A stretch of 29,511 nucleotides of DNA from CAYJNO01 sp044432885 (GCA_044432885.1 JAWXUG010000005.1:1-29511), one strand, 5' to 3'; shown: positions 9,029 to 16,973, counted from the stretch's first letter. The notes: a model not told the origin generated them from the letters alone. Translations and numbers: made by a program.

Positions 9029-9367
9029 ATGTTGTGTCCAAAATGTCAGTTAGAGATAAGAAATGATAATAAATATCTCTTATTTAAACATTCAGAAAAG
9101 GTTTTTTGTGTACATTGTGGAGCATATTTGCAGGAAGTACTAATACAAAAGCCAGTAACAATTATCACTAAGATTATTTTTACCATTTTCAGTATAGTAT
9201 TTCCTATTATATTGATAGAGAAAATAGAGATATATAATCCAGATGGACTAGAAAGATTAATAGTTGTTATTCTATCTCAAGCTTTATTAGTTAATCTTGT
9301 AAATTATTTAGTCGATAAGTTATTCAGTTATTATGGATATTTTAAGGCGGAAGAAGTAGAAATATAG
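9029..9367 (+). CDS. Zinc-ribbon membrane protein of unknown function
   Basis: I do not recognise this family. The 112-residue protein begins with a zinc-ribbon-like pair of Cys motifs, CPKC (3-6) and CVHC (27-30). Two hydrophobic segments (about 45-65 and 76-94) then suggest a membrane protein with the ribbon on the cytoplasmic side. The ATG follows a strong AGGGGGAT site and an extended -10 promoter. It stands between gyrA and the FtsB-like gene and appears to be its own transcription unit, with a separate promoter before the next gene. Confidence 0.75.
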   Translation: MLCPKCQLEIRNDNKYLLFKHSEKVFCVHCGAYLQEVLIQKPVTIITKIIFTIFSIVFPIILIEKIEIYNPDGLERLIVVILSQALLVNLVNYLVDKLFSYYGYFKAEEVEI

Positions 9368-9402
9368 GAATCACTCTTGCTCGGTTTTCTGTAGGAATCA
9401 CT
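9365..9402 (+). repeat. Direct repeat TAGGAATCACT x2
   Basis: TAGGAATCACT occurs at 9365-9375 and again at 9392-9402 (27-bp period). The first copy overlaps the stop codon of the 9029 gene and the second touches the -35 of the next promoter. Confidence 0.6.
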
Positions 9403-9429
9403 TGAACTCTTTTTAAAACCATATATAAT
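9402..9429 (+). promoter_or_regulatory. Promoter of the FtsB/DivIC-like gene
   Basis: TTGAAC (9402-9407), a 16-bp spacer and TATAAT (9424-9429), located 22 bp before the start codon. Confidence 0.65.
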
Positions 9430-9451
9430 AATAGTACAGGTAGGTAAAGAA

Positions 9452-9757
9452 ATGGCAAAAGAAAAAAGAAAATTAAAAAAAACAGTAACTAAATTAATCG
9501 CATTATGCTTCTTTGCAGGATCTGGCTGGTTAATTTATCAAGTATATTTAGAAGTTATGACAACGATTGCGTTGAAAGAAGAAAAAGTTTTAGTAGAAGA
9601 AGAATTAGCAATTATAGAGAAAGAAAATGAATCATTAATTTCACAAAAAACAAAATTAGAAGATGAAGATTATGTGCAATCCTATGCTAGAGGAAATTAT
9701 TTATTTTCTAAAGAGGGAGAGCAAATATATTATTTGCCTGGTTCTAAAGAAGAATAG
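9452..9757 (+). CDS. divIC: Septum formation initiator, FtsB/DivIC family
   Basis: These small bitopic proteins join FtsL and DivIB/FtsQ in the divisome and help activate septal peptidoglycan synthesis. The 101-residue product has a basic cytoplasmic N-terminus, one membrane segment (about 13-31) and a heptad-rich coiled coil (about 38-68). It ends with the family pattern DEDYVQSYARGNYLFSKEGE (69-88). It carries its own promoter. The last 14 bp overlap the 3' end of the convergent yigZ. The choice of DivIC rather than FtsB is by lineage; sequence alone cannot settle it. Confidence 0.85.
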   Translation: MAKEKRKLKKTVTKLIALCFFAGSGWLIYQVYLEVMTTIALKEEKVLVEEELAIIEKENESLISQKTKLEDEDYVQSYARGNYLFSKEGEQIYYLPGSKEE

Positions 9758-10349
9758 GTTGTTCAATTTCAATGATATCAATAAAGGTCGGTATATACTG
9801 ACCTTTTGTTATTTCTTGTATTTCAATTAATAATTCAGGGTGGTTCGTAATGAATTGAAAAGAAACTATTTCATCGTAGTCTTTATGTAAAATCGTAGTA
9901 TCTTTTAATAAATATTCTAATTTATCAATATATTCATAACCAAAAGTTAATTCATATAAATTCATTTTTGTTGGAAGCACTTTGCTACTTACGCTTAATG
10001 CTTCATTTACGCTTTTCCCATAAGCACGAATTAGACCTCCTGCTCCCAGTTTAATTCCTCCAAAATATCGTACAACAACAGCACAGATATCTTCCATATC
10101 ATTTTTTAGTAAGATATCTAACATAGGTTTACCTGCTGTTTTAGATGGTTCTCCATCATCATTTGTACGTTGTGTCATATTTTGATTACATATAAAAGCA
10201 GTGCAATGATGGTTTGCTTCGGGGTGTAATTTTTTTACGGATGCAATGTACTCTCTTGCTTCTTCTTCGTTAAAACAACGATTTAAATAAGTAATAAAAC
10301 GTGATCTATCTATTTCTATTGTGTGAATAACTTCTTTTTCTATACGCAT
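9744..10349 (-). CDS. yigZ: YigZ/IMPACT family protein
   Basis: Members of this family carry an N-terminal UPF0029/IMPACT domain and a small C-terminal domain (DUF1949). Bacterial YigZ has no firmly established role; links to translation factors have been proposed from the fold. The 201-residue product contains the hallmark segments DDGEPSKTAGKPML (64-77) and VVRYFGGIKLGAGGLIRAYG (92-111). The ATG follows AGAGGT and an extended -10 box (10365-10373). The 3' end overlaps the divIC-like gene by 14 bp in convergent orientation, with no terminator between them. Confidence 0.93.
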   Translation of the reverse strand: MRIEKEVIHTIEIDRSRFITYLNRCFNEEEAREYIASVKKLHPEANHHCTAFICNQNMTQRTNDDGEPSKTAGKPMLDILLKNDMEDICAVVVRYFGGIKLGAGGLIRAYGKSVNEALSVSSKVLPTKMNLYELTFGYEYIDKLEYLLKDTTILHKDYDEIVSFQFITNHPELLIEIQEITKGQYIPTFIDIIEIEQPILL

Positions 10350-10364
10350 ATATACCTCTTTTTT

Positions 10365-10373
10365 ATTATATCA
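10365..10373 (-). promoter_or_regulatory. Extended -10 promoter of yigZ
   Basis: On the minus strand this reads TGATATAAT. The box abuts the T run of the yhfZ terminator, so terminator and promoter share base pairs. The predicted leader is very short, about 10 nt. Confidence 0.6.
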
Positions 10374-10396
10374 AAAAAAGAACACCTAAGTGTTCT
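10373..10396 (-). terminator. Terminator of the nagA1-HAD-HAD-yhfZ operon
   Basis: AGAACAC (10379-10385), a 4-nt loop and GTGTTCT (10390-10396) form a perfect 7-bp stem. On the minus strand it is followed by seven T. The stem overlaps the yhfZ stop codon. Confidence 0.9.
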
Positions 10397-11318
10397 AATA
10401 TTTTGGTTTAATTTCTCCGCTTATTACTTTTTCTTGAATAGTTTTAACTACTTCAATATCAATTATTTCATTAAATAATTGGATAAGTTCTGGTCTTTTT
10501 TTGTCAACCACAAGGGTTGCTGATGTAACATTCTTAGGAGAAGAAGTAGGTACTGTGTACATTTGCATGAGGGCATCATTGATTTCGTCTTTATTCCAAA
10601 TGGTTACTTCAACGTCTTTTCTTTTTAATGCTGGAAGAATTTCATCGTAATTCATTACAACAAATTCAACATTTTTACCTTCACACACCTCTTCTGCACG
10701 ACGGACTTGTTCAATTGCGTCTTGTGCAATTCCAACTCTCATACCATCTTCTATTTTTGTGTACTCAGGTTGGCTAAAGATTAAAAGATGTCCGCTTAAA
10801 TAAGTTTTTTCACCAAAATCGATAACAATCTCTATTTCTTGCCCACGTTCAATTGCTTCTAATGCTGAACTTTTACCAATAATGATAAAATCATAATATC
10901 CTTCAAGTAATGCATCAATTCTAGATAAGGCTTCTCGCATATATGCCATATTTACTGGAATATCGTATTTGTTATGCAAACTTGTTATGATCCCGGTTGC
11001 TAAGCCTTCATATGTTTTAGAGTAAGGCAAAGACATAGCGCCTAATAATGTACGGATATCTGCCATTTGTACAAGCTTTTTTGTATCTTTGTTTACTAGA
11101 AAAGTACCCATGTGGCCACGGGGTGTAATTTCTATTACACGATCATCTTGTAAAATTTTAAGAGAGTTTTGTATGGTTCCTCTTGCAACCCCTATTTTTT
11201 TTGATAATATTTCAAAAGTTGGGACCCTAGAACCAATATCCATTTGCATAAATAGCTTGGATAAATATATTATGGTAGAAGCGTTTTTATTAAATAATTG
11301 ATAATTTGTTTTTGTCAT
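10395..11318 (-). CDS. yhfZ: YhfZ-family transcriptional regulator
   Basis: The N-terminal third (about 12-75) is a winged helix resembling GntR regulators, with PTFEILSKKIGVARGTIQNSL and the wing TPRGHMGTFLV. The rest resembles a periplasmic-binding-protein-like sensor domain, as in E. coli YhfZ, which shares the MPLPYTRLYEGLASG and VVSGE..PSY-type segments (here MSLPYSKTYEGLATG and VISGEIKPKY). I compared these from memory. GTG at 11324 overlaps the ribosome site AGAGGTG, so ATG at 11318 is preferred (307 aa). The gene is last in an operon with nagA1 and two HAD genes. It probably senses a phosphosugar or related effector and controls the local amino-sugar genes; this is inference. Confidence 0.85.
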   Translation of the reverse strand: MTKTNYQLFNKNASTIIYLSKLFMQMDIGSRVPTFEILSKKIGVARGTIQNSLKILQDDRVIEITPRGHMGTFLVNKDTKKLVQMADIRTLLGAMSLPYSKTYEGLATGIITSLHNKYDIPVNMAYMREALSRIDALLEGYYDFIIIGKSSALEAIERGQEIEIVIDFGEKTYLSGHLLIFSQPEYTKIEDGMRVGIAQDAIEQVRRAEEVCEGKNVEFVVMNYDEILPALKRKDVEVTIWNKDEINDALMQMYTVPTSSPKNVTSATLVVDKKRPELIQLFNEIIDIEVVKTIQEKVISGEIKPKY

Positions 11319-11357
11319 ACTCACACCTCTTTTCTTGTATATGATAGGTTTTGATTT

Positions 11358-12236
11358 TTAACAGAGGGAATATTTTTCTAAAAATAAAGCAATTCCATCG
11401 TTATTATTGGTATCTGTGATTTCGAAAGCCGCTTTTTTAACGTTTTCCATGGCATTTCCCATAGCAACTGGATATTTGACAGCATTGAACATTGTCAAAT
11501 CATTTTCTCCGTCTCCAAACACAACAATTTCGTCTTTATGGATGCCTAAGCGATCAGCTAATTTTAAAATGGTGCTGCCTTTGTTGATTCCCAATGGTGA
11601 ACATTCAACCCATTGGTGAGAGGTTCGCACAAAATGATATTTATGGCCTAAATTTTCTAACAACCATTCATAAGGTTCCACTAATTTTTCTGGTGTATGT
11701 GCTAAACAAATCTTGTTTACAGCTCTATCGATTTCCTCAGTTGATTGAATATCATAAATATATTGATATCCTTTTCTTTGATCAACAATCATTGAGAAGG
11801 TACCAGCTGTCCATGGAACATCATCTTCGATGCTGTTTTCTTCTCTAAATGCTTTTTTTATTACTCGTAAAGAGTTTGGAATATAATCAAAAATGGTATC
11901 ATCTAAAACAGCCATTGCCTCAATTTCATAAGGTTTTACAGCAGCGAAAATCTCTTTTATTTCATCTATTTGTAATTGTTGAATGACTTCATGTTTCATT
12001 GTACTAGTCTGTGTAATTGCTGCTCCATTAACACCAATAAAATAACCGTCATAGTTTGGCATACTCAATTCTTCACCATAAGCCAGTAATGTTCTATAGC
12101 TTCTTCCTGATGCTAGAACTAATCGTATTCCTTTTTGCTGAGCTTTTAGTAAAGCCTTCTTTGTTCTATCTGAAATTTGGTGATCACTGTTTAATAAAGT
12201 ACCATCCATATCCATGACAATCATTTTGATATTCAT
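11358..12236 (-). CDS. HAD-superfamily Cof-type phosphatase (first of pair)
   Basis: This 292-residue Cof/type-IIB HAD hydrolase probably dephosphorylates a sugar phosphate or similar small metabolite in the cytoplasm. Motif I is MDMDGTLL with nucleophile D9 and acid/base D11. Motif II is in LASGRS, and motif IV is GDGENDLTMF near the C-terminus. A large alpha/beta cap lies between them (about 85-200). Its ATG directly abuts the TAA of the upstream HAD gene with no spacer, and yhfZ follows after only 39 bp, so the genes are co-transcribed. The substrate cannot be read from sequence. Confidence 0.9.
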   Translation of the reverse strand: MNIKMIVMDMDGTLLNSDHQISDRTKKALLKAQQKGIRLVLASGRSYRTLLAYGEELSMPNYDGYFIGVNGAAITQTSTMKHEVIQQLQIDEIKEIFAAVKPYEIEAMAVLDDTIFDYIPNSLRVIKKAFREENSIEDDVPWTAGTFSMIVDQRKGYQYIYDIQSTEEIDRAVNKICLAHTPEKLVEPYEWLLENLGHKYHFVRTSHQWVECSPLGINKGSTILKLADRLGIHKDEIVVFGDGENDLTMFNAVKYPVAMGNAMENVKKAAFEITDTNNNDGIALFLEKYSLC

Positions 12237-13031
12237 TTATAATTTTCCCTCTTTTTCTAACTTTTCTAAATATTTTGCTACTCCATCTTCGCTAACTTTT
12301 CCACATATGTCAGTAGCAAACTCTTTTAATTCCTCTTTTGCGTTTTCTACGGCAATCGCATATTTCGCTTCTATAAACATGGATATGTCATTGACATTAT
12401 CTCCAAAAACCATAATTTCATCACTGTTTATTCCCATTACTTTTGCAACATCTTTTAATCCAGTTCCTTTATTAATACCTCTTGGCTTGATGTGTCCATG
12501 TCTTAGAAAGGGAACAACTTCAATATTTTCATTATGTGGTATATTAATGTATTTGAACTGATTATAATGAAAATCCATATTATAGACAAAATCTAAGAAA
12601 TCCCTTCCTTTTTCATATGGTTTTACTTGAAATCCATTTGTAAAAATATGTTGAAAGTGATGTTTTTTATCCTCTGGTATTTCATGACTGTAATAAAATA
12701 TTCCATCTTCATGACTATAGGCACAAAGAATGTCATTTTTTTCAAAAAATTCAAGGCTTTTTTCAATGTCTTTGTAGCTTATGAGGTGTTTTTTTACAAG
12801 CGTGTTTCCTTTAAAAATCAAACTACCGGTGGATACAACTAGTGCATCAAAATGGTCGTAAAATCCTTCTTCCATATTTTTCATTTCATCAAGAGAGCGG
12901 CTTGTAATTACAATTGAATATATTCCTTTTTCTCGTAATTTTTTCAGAATCTTTTTGAGCCTATCTCCTAGTAAAATTTTATTTCTTACGATAATCGTGC
13001 CATCTAAGTCAAAAGCGCATGCTCGTATCAT
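12237..13031 (-). CDS. HAD-superfamily Cof-type phosphatase (second of pair)
   Basis: This 264-residue HAD hydrolase is a diverged paralog of its downstream neighbour. Motif I is AFDLDGTI (D8, D10), motif II is ITSRS, the motif III lysine lies in the KPRGINKGTGL region and motif IV is GDNVNDISMF. It has the C2 cap of Cof-like phosphatases. The ATG follows AAAGGGGAT. It lies 25 bp downstream of nagA1 and abuts the next HAD gene. Two different HAD enzymes in an amino-sugar operon suggest dephosphorylation of pathway intermediates or detoxification of stalled phosphosugars, which is inference. Confidence 0.9.
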   Translation of the reverse strand: MIRACAFDLDGTIIVRNKILLGDRLKKILKKLREKGIYSIVITSRSLDEMKNMEEGFYDHFDALVVSTGSLIFKGNTLVKKHLISYKDIEKSLEFFEKNDILCAYSHEDGIFYYSHEIPEDKKHHFQHIFTNGFQVKPYEKGRDFLDFVYNMDFHYNQFKYINIPHNENIEVVPFLRHGHIKPRGINKGTGLKDVAKVMGINSDEIMVFGDNVNDISMFIEAKYAIAVENAKEELKEFATDICGKVSEDGVAKYLEKLEKEGKL

Positions 13032-13056
13032 TTATTCTATCCCCTTTATAATTGAA

Positions 13057-14193
13057 TTAAAGCTGTGTTTGTCCGCCTTTGTAAACATCAACTACATCAT
13101 AGTCTCTATTTAAAATAACTAAATCGGCATCATATCCTGCCATAATTTTTCCTTTGCGATCATCAATGTGAATATATCTTGCAGGGTTGATGGTTACCAT
13201 ATTAATCGCATATTCTACTGGAATTAATACTTTTTCAATTAAAAATTGCAACCCTTTGTTGAACTTCATAGTACCACCTGCTAAAGTTGTTGTTCCTGCT
13301 AGATAAGCAGATCCATTTTCTGCTACTTCAAGTTCTGCTCCTCCTAAGAAATATTTTCCAGGTTCGCATCCTTTAACACAAAGAGCGTCATCAATCATCA
13401 TGCAATAATCTTTTCCTTTACTCATAACAAGTGCATAAATTGCTGGCCATACAACATGATTTCCATCACAAATAATTTCTGCGAAAGTGTCTTTTAATCT
13501 CATTGCAGCACCAACTAATGCAGGCTCACGATGGTGTAATCCATTCATTCCATTATATACATGAGTCATTCCGGTTGCTCCATTTGCTACCGCAAGACAA
13601 GCTTCATCAAATGTTGATGCAGAATGCCCGATTGATACAGAAACATTATTTTGAGATGCGTATTTTGTTAATGCGAAATCTTTATCTGTTTCACATGACA
13701 TAGTAATTATTTTAATTAATCCATTGGCTTTTTCTTGATACATTTTGAATTGTTCTACACTTGGTGCTAAGATAAATTGTTCTGGTTGAGCACCTTTATT
13801 TTTAACATTTAAATAAGGTCCTTCAAAATGTATACCTACAATTTGCGATCCTTCATATCCTTTTTTTACAACATTTGCGACATTTTCTACAGCCTTTGAT
13901 AAGACTTCTTCACTTTGTGTAACTGTAGTTGGACAAAAACTTGTAACGCCTTCTTTCACAAGCCCTTTAGCCCATAATTTTAAACCATCTTCAGTAGCAT
14001 CATTGGTATCAAAACCAAAACCACCATGGCAATGAACATCAATCATTCCTGGAATAATACGATGTTCTTGATAATCTTTATCAACGGGTTTGCTTTGATA
14101 TGGATGAACTGATAGAATTTTTCCTTCTTCCATTTCAAGTTGAGCAGGAACAAATAGTCCTGAAATCCAAACATTTTTACTTTGTATAATCAT
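13057..14193 (-). CDS. nagA: N-acetylglucosamine-6-phosphate deacetylase (copy 1)
   Basis: NagA hydrolyses GlcNAc-6-P to GlcN-6-P and acetate. The 378-residue amidohydrolase has the metal/catalytic residues in place: H54 and H56 in VHCHGG, E124 in HFEGP, H190 in IGHSAS, H211 in THVYNGMN and D269 in MIDDA. An upstream ATG at 14259 would add 22 residues but lies within the promoter, upstream of the -10. The ATG at 14193 has a GGAGAA site and fits the family length. It is the first gene of an operon with two HAD phosphatases and yhfZ, driven by a promoter with a palindrome over the -10. A second NagA is at 19041-20180. Confidence 0.93.
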   Translation of the reverse strand: MIIQSKNVWISGLFVPAQLEMEEGKILSVHPYQSKPVDKDYQEHRIIPGMIDVHCHGGFGFDTNDATEDGLKLWAKGLVKEGVTSFCPTTVTQSEEVLSKAVENVANVVKKGYEGSQIVGIHFEGPYLNVKNKGAQPEQFILAPSVEQFKMYQEKANGLIKIITMSCETDKDFALTKYASQNNVSVSIGHSASTFDEACLAVANGATGMTHVYNGMNGLHHREPALVGAAMRLKDTFAEIICDGNHVVWPAIYALVMSKGKDYCMMIDDALCVKGCEPGKYFLGGAELEVAENGSAYLAGTTTLAGGTMKFNKGLQFLIEKVLIPVEYAINMVTINPARYIHIDDRKGKIMAGYDADLVILNRDYDVVDVYKGGQTQL

Positions 14194-14215
14194 ATGTGTT
14201 TCTCCTTTTTCTTTA

Positions 14216-14244
14216 ATTATACAATTTATTGTATAATGGTTCAA
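14216..14244 (-). promoter_or_regulatory. nagA1 promoter with overlapping palindromic operator
   Basis: On the minus strand TTGAAC (14239-14244), a 17-bp spacer and TATAAT (14216-14221). A perfect 9-bp inverted repeat, ATTATACAA (14216-14224) and TTGTATAAT (14229-14237) with a 4-bp centre, covers the -10 and most of the spacer, as expected for a repressor site. YhfZ, encoded in the same operon, is the obvious candidate binder. The divergent cutC promoter begins about 15 bp away. Confidence 0.7.
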
Positions 14245-14258
14245 ATTTTTTATTAGCA

Positions 14259-14267
14259 TGTTATAAT
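14259..14267 (+). promoter_or_regulatory. Extended -10 promoter of cutC
   Basis: TG-T-TATAAT with transcription expected near 14274, followed by the AGAGGGG ribosome site of cutC. It is back to back with the nagA1 promoter, so one operator complex could affect both. Confidence 0.65.
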
Positions 14268-14290
14268 AGTTTTATGAAAAAGAGGGGTTT

Positions 14291-15043
14291 ATGGAAAAAA
14301 TAATTGTAGAAGTTTGTTGTGGGTCGGTAGATGATTGTATTGTTGCTCAAGAATGTCACGCTGATCGAATTGAATTAAATCATGCATTAGAAATGGGGGG
14401 GATGTCTGTCTCGCCCGCAACATTAAGAAGAGCAAAGGCAAAAGTTAGTTTACCTATCTGTTGTATGGTTAGACCAAGAGGGGTAGGATTTTGTTATAGT
14501 GAAGATACTTTTGAAGTGATGAAAGAGGAAGCAAGAGATTTACTTGAGGCAGGAGCAGACGGTATTGTTTTTGGTTTTTTACACGAAGATGGTTCCATTG
14601 ATATTGAACGTACGAAAGCCATGGTAGAAATAATCCATCCAAAAGAAGCTGTTTTCCACAAGGCGTTTGATGCTACTGAAAATTTAGAGGAGTCATTAAA
14701 AATTCTTATCGATTGTAAAATTGACCGTGTTCTCACAAGTGGAGGAGCTGTTTATCCAGATATAAAAGAAGGTTGTATTAGATTAGCTAAACTTCACGAG
14801 AAATATGGCGATATAATTCAATTATTACCAGGAGGAGGAGTTCGTGAGCATAATGTATTGGATATTTTAGAAACAACGAATATTAAACAAATACATATGA
14901 CAGCTAAGCATTTAAAACTTGATCCTTCAACTTTATGTTTTAATCAAAATAGTAAAAATCCAAGTGATCATAGCTTTGTAGCTACAGAACAGAAACAGTT
15001 ATGTGCCATATTAGATATCATCAGAAATTATGAATCAAAATAA
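14291..15043 (+). CDS. cutC: CutC family TIM-barrel protein
   Basis: CutC was named for copper homeostasis in E. coli, but its biochemical role is still unclear. The 250-residue product begins EVCCGSVDDCIVAQECHADRIELN, contains MVRPRGVGFCYS (57-68), and later GFLHEDGSID, VFHKAFD and LTSGG, followed by LLPGGGV. All of these are typical of the CutC TIM barrel. It has an AGAGGGG ribosome site and diverges from nagA1. Its position inside an amino-sugar cluster, sharing a control region with nagA1, hints at a sugar-phosphate role rather than copper handling. That is inference. Confidence 0.93.
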   Translation: MEKIIVEVCCGSVDDCIVAQECHADRIELNHALEMGGMSVSPATLRRAKAKVSLPICCMVRPRGVGFCYSEDTFEVMKEEARDLLEAGADGIVFGFLHEDGSIDIERTKAMVEIIHPKEAVFHKAFDATENLEESLKILIDCKIDRVLTSGGAVYPDIKEGCIRLAKLHEKYGDIIQLLPGGGVREHNVLDILETTNIKQIHMTAKHLKLDPSTLCFNQNSKNPSDHSFVATEQKQLCAILDIIRNYESK

Positions 15044-15064
15044 AAAGTGGAGAAATCCACTTTT
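15043..15064. terminator. Bidirectional terminator between cutC and VOC gene
   Basis: AAAAGTGGA (15043-15051), a GAAA tetraloop and TCCACTTTT (15056-15064) form a perfect stem with A and T tracts on both sides. It overlaps the stop codons of both convergent genes. Confidence 0.9.
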
Positions 15065-15416
15065 ACTTTGTTATTTTTTGAAACTCTACAGTATATCCAT
15101 TTGGATCTTTCATAAAGAAAGAGTATACATTAAATTTGGGATGTTGACTAGGGGGACTTGTTATCTCTACATTACAAGACTGCATTTTTTGATGCATTAA
15201 ATCAACTTCCTCTTTATTATTTAAATTAAATGAAATACATGTCTTAGTGGCTAGTGTAGGGTCATCATATTGGCAAAATCCAATATATCCGTAACCACTA
15301 TCTAGTATTTTACACATGCCTTGATCTTCATATAAGGTTAGTCCAATAATTTTTGTATAAAATGTATATGTTTCTTCAATATTTGTACATGGATAAAAAA
15401 CAACCATCGATTCCAT
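15063..15416 (-). CDS. VOC (glyoxalase/bleomycin resistance) family protein
   Basis: This 117-residue protein has the vicinal-oxygen-chelate fold: ESMVVFYPCTNIEETYTFYTKIIGLTLYED at the N-terminus and the typical C-terminal YSFFMKDPNGYTVEFQ (about 98-113), whose Glu is the usual metal ligand position. Such single-domain proteins dimerise and act as lyases, isomerases or ligand binders. Nothing in the sequence identifies the substrate. It is transcribed alone, convergent with cutC, and the terminator of the SIS operon lies just upstream of it. Confidence 0.85.
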   Translation of the reverse strand: MESMVVFYPCTNIEETYTFYTKIIGLTLYEDQGMCKILDSGYGYIGFCQYDDPTLATKTCISFNLNNKEEVDLMHQKMQSCNVEITSPPSQHPKFNVYSFFMKDPNGYTVEFQKITK

Positions 15417-15460
15417 AGAACACCTCTTTCTATTTCTATATATAGTTTAACATAAAATGA

Positions 15461-15480
15461 AAAAAGGCTTTCGCCTTTTT
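15461..15480 (-). terminator. Terminator of the SIS operon
   Basis: AAAAAGGC (15461-15468), a 4-nt loop and GCCTTTTT (15473-15480) form a perfect 8-bp stem just past the stop of the last SIS gene. On the minus strand the tetraloop reads GAAA and a T run follows. Confidence 0.92.
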
Positions 15481-15483
15481 CGT

Positions 15484-16206
15484 TTAGAAATGTTTTACTC
15501 TACCATCATATTTTTTGTAAATAGAATCATTATCGAATCCATCTACATTTTGTGATTGGAATACTGGAGGTGTTACACCTTCAGCAACACATAATTTCAT
15601 TGCTTCTGAAACGATTGTATTTAATAGTAGCATACTCGATACAGAAGAACCAGGGCCTGTAAGAATGCCATCGATATTTAATAATGCATCCCCTGCAGGG
15701 ACACAGTTATCTAAAATGCAGTCAGCAAATTCGTATAATTTTTTTCCACTTGGATGACGACTAGTTGTAGCTTGTGATTGTTCTAGGTTTGTTAACGCAA
15801 TAGTATATACACCTTCTTTTTGACAACGCATTGCCATTTCAATCGGAACAGCATTTCTTCCAGAGTTACTAGAGATAATCATAATATCGCCTTTTTCAAT
15901 TTTGTACGAATCAAAGATTACATCAGCAAGGCCAGGTAATTTTTCTGCTGCACCACTTCTTTGCGCACCAAAAGCAGTTAATGAATCTGGATCTAGTAAT
16001 GCATTTACATTTCCTAATCCTCCAGCTCTTGCAAATAATTCAATACCAATCATATGAGAATGACCTGTACCAAATGTGTGGATAACTCTATCTTCTTTAA
16101 TATTGTCAGCAAAAACACGAGAAAGTTCTTTAATCTTGTCTTCATTTACATCATGTGCTTTTTGGATTAGTTCTTCAACTTTGTTCAAATATTCAAAATT
16201 ATACAT
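15484..16206 (-). CDS. SIS-domain phosphosugar-binding protein A (UPF0309-like)
   Basis: SIS domains bind phosphosugars in isomerases and regulators. The 240-residue product has a helical N-terminus, then GTGHS (46-50), the phosphate-binding SNSG (113-116), SRHPSGKKLYE (149-159) and DNCVPAGDA (166-174). These are the signature segments of the sugar-isomerase-domain family formerly called UPF0309, which is cytoplasmic and of unproven reaction. It lies last in a three-gene operon of related SIS proteins with a strong AAAGGAGA site 10 bp after SIS B. Of the three, A and B keep the canonical motifs. Confidence 0.88.
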   Translation of the reverse strand: MYNFEYLNKVEELIQKAHDVNEDKIKELSRVFADNIKEDRVIHTFGTGHSHMIGIELFARAGGLGNVNALLDPDSLTAFGAQRSGAAEKLPGLADVIFDSYKIEKGDIMIISSNSGRNAVPIEMAMRCQKEGVYTIALTNLEQSQATTSRHPSGKKLYEFADCILDNCVPAGDALLNIDGILTGPGSSVSSMLLLNTIVSEAMKLCVAEGVTPPVFQSQNVDGFDNDSIYKKYDGRVKHF

Positions 16207-16216
16207 ATTTTCTCCT

Positions 16217-16966
16217 TTAAACGCGTGCAGCGTATTTTTCTATTAATGTTTGGTTATATTCTTTGTTTTCTTCTGTTTCAGCACGATAAACAGGAGCTTC
16301 AATTCCTTGTTCATCTAGTAATCTGCAAATTTCAACAGCAATTCCTTGGGCAATAAATGCTCCAGTAATGGATGATACAGAACAAATTTTTTCAGGGCCA
16401 CCAGTTTCGATTAATGCATCCCCTTTAGGACCACAGTTATCAATAACAACATCTCCTAATTCATATAGTTTTTTACCACTTGGATGTCTTGAGTTTTCTG
16501 AACTTGTATGTTGCCAGCTTGTCACAACAACAACTTTATGACCTCTTTGTTTTGCTGTAATTGCCATATCGATTACAACACCATTGATTCCAGAGTTAGA
16601 AATAATGATGAAGGCATCATTTTTATCCATTGGATAGAGATCATATAGTTGATCAGCAATCCCAGGTCTTCTTTCAAAAATATTATCTGGATTTTTAAAG
16701 TCTGCTAATGTTGTTTTTCCTTTTGTCACAAAATCATCTAAACGAATTGTGTGAATAGGTGCAAGACTTCCTACTCTATTTTGAATTTCTAAACCAAAAC
16801 CAACAGAGTGACCTGATCCAAAGACATGAACAACACCATTGTTAGCAATACTTTCAGCACAAATTTGTGCAGCAGCTTCGATATTTTTTACTTCTTTTTC
16901 ATAAGTAACATCAATTAAATCCATTAATGTTTCATAAAATAAATCCATTGTTATATTTGTCATCAT
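16217..16966 (-). CDS. SIS-domain phosphosugar-binding protein B (UPF0309-like)
   Basis: The middle member of the SIS triplet has 249 residues: GSGHS (50-54), SNSG (123-126), SRHPSGKKLYE (159-169) and DNCGPKGDAL (176-185). All are canonical for the family. The start is ambiguous between two adjacent ATG codons (16966 and 16963). The ribosome site AAGGAGGA, which overlaps the stop of SIS C, is better spaced for 16963. It is roughly as diverged from A as from C by eye, so the triplet is not a recent tandem duplication. The reaction is unknown; a phosphosugar substrate is the family expectation. Confidence 0.88.
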   Translation of the reverse strand: MMTNITMDLFYETLMDLIDVTYEKEVKNIEAAAQICAESIANNGVVHVFGSGHSVGFGLEIQNRVGSLAPIHTIRLDDFVTKGKTTLADFKNPDNIFERRPGIADQLYDLYPMDKNDAFIIISNSGINGVVIDMAITAKQRGHKVVVVTSWQHTSSENSRHPSGKKLYELGDVVIDNCGPKGDALIETGGPEKICSVSSITGAFIAQGIAVEICRLLDEQGIEAPVYRAETEENKEYNQTLIEKYAARV

Positions 16967-16973
16967 GTCCTCC

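Noticed and set aside
11594..12561. Plus-strand open frames opposite the two HAD genes
   Set aside because: They are antisense shadows of clear HAD motifs, with no promoter or ribosome site.
14194..14259. Longer start for nagA1
   Set aside because: The extra codons overlap the nagA1 promoter and are absent from the family's usual N-terminus.
14494..14736. Minus-strand open frame inside cutC
   Set aside because: The CutC motifs run through this stretch on the plus strand; the shadow frame has no family features.
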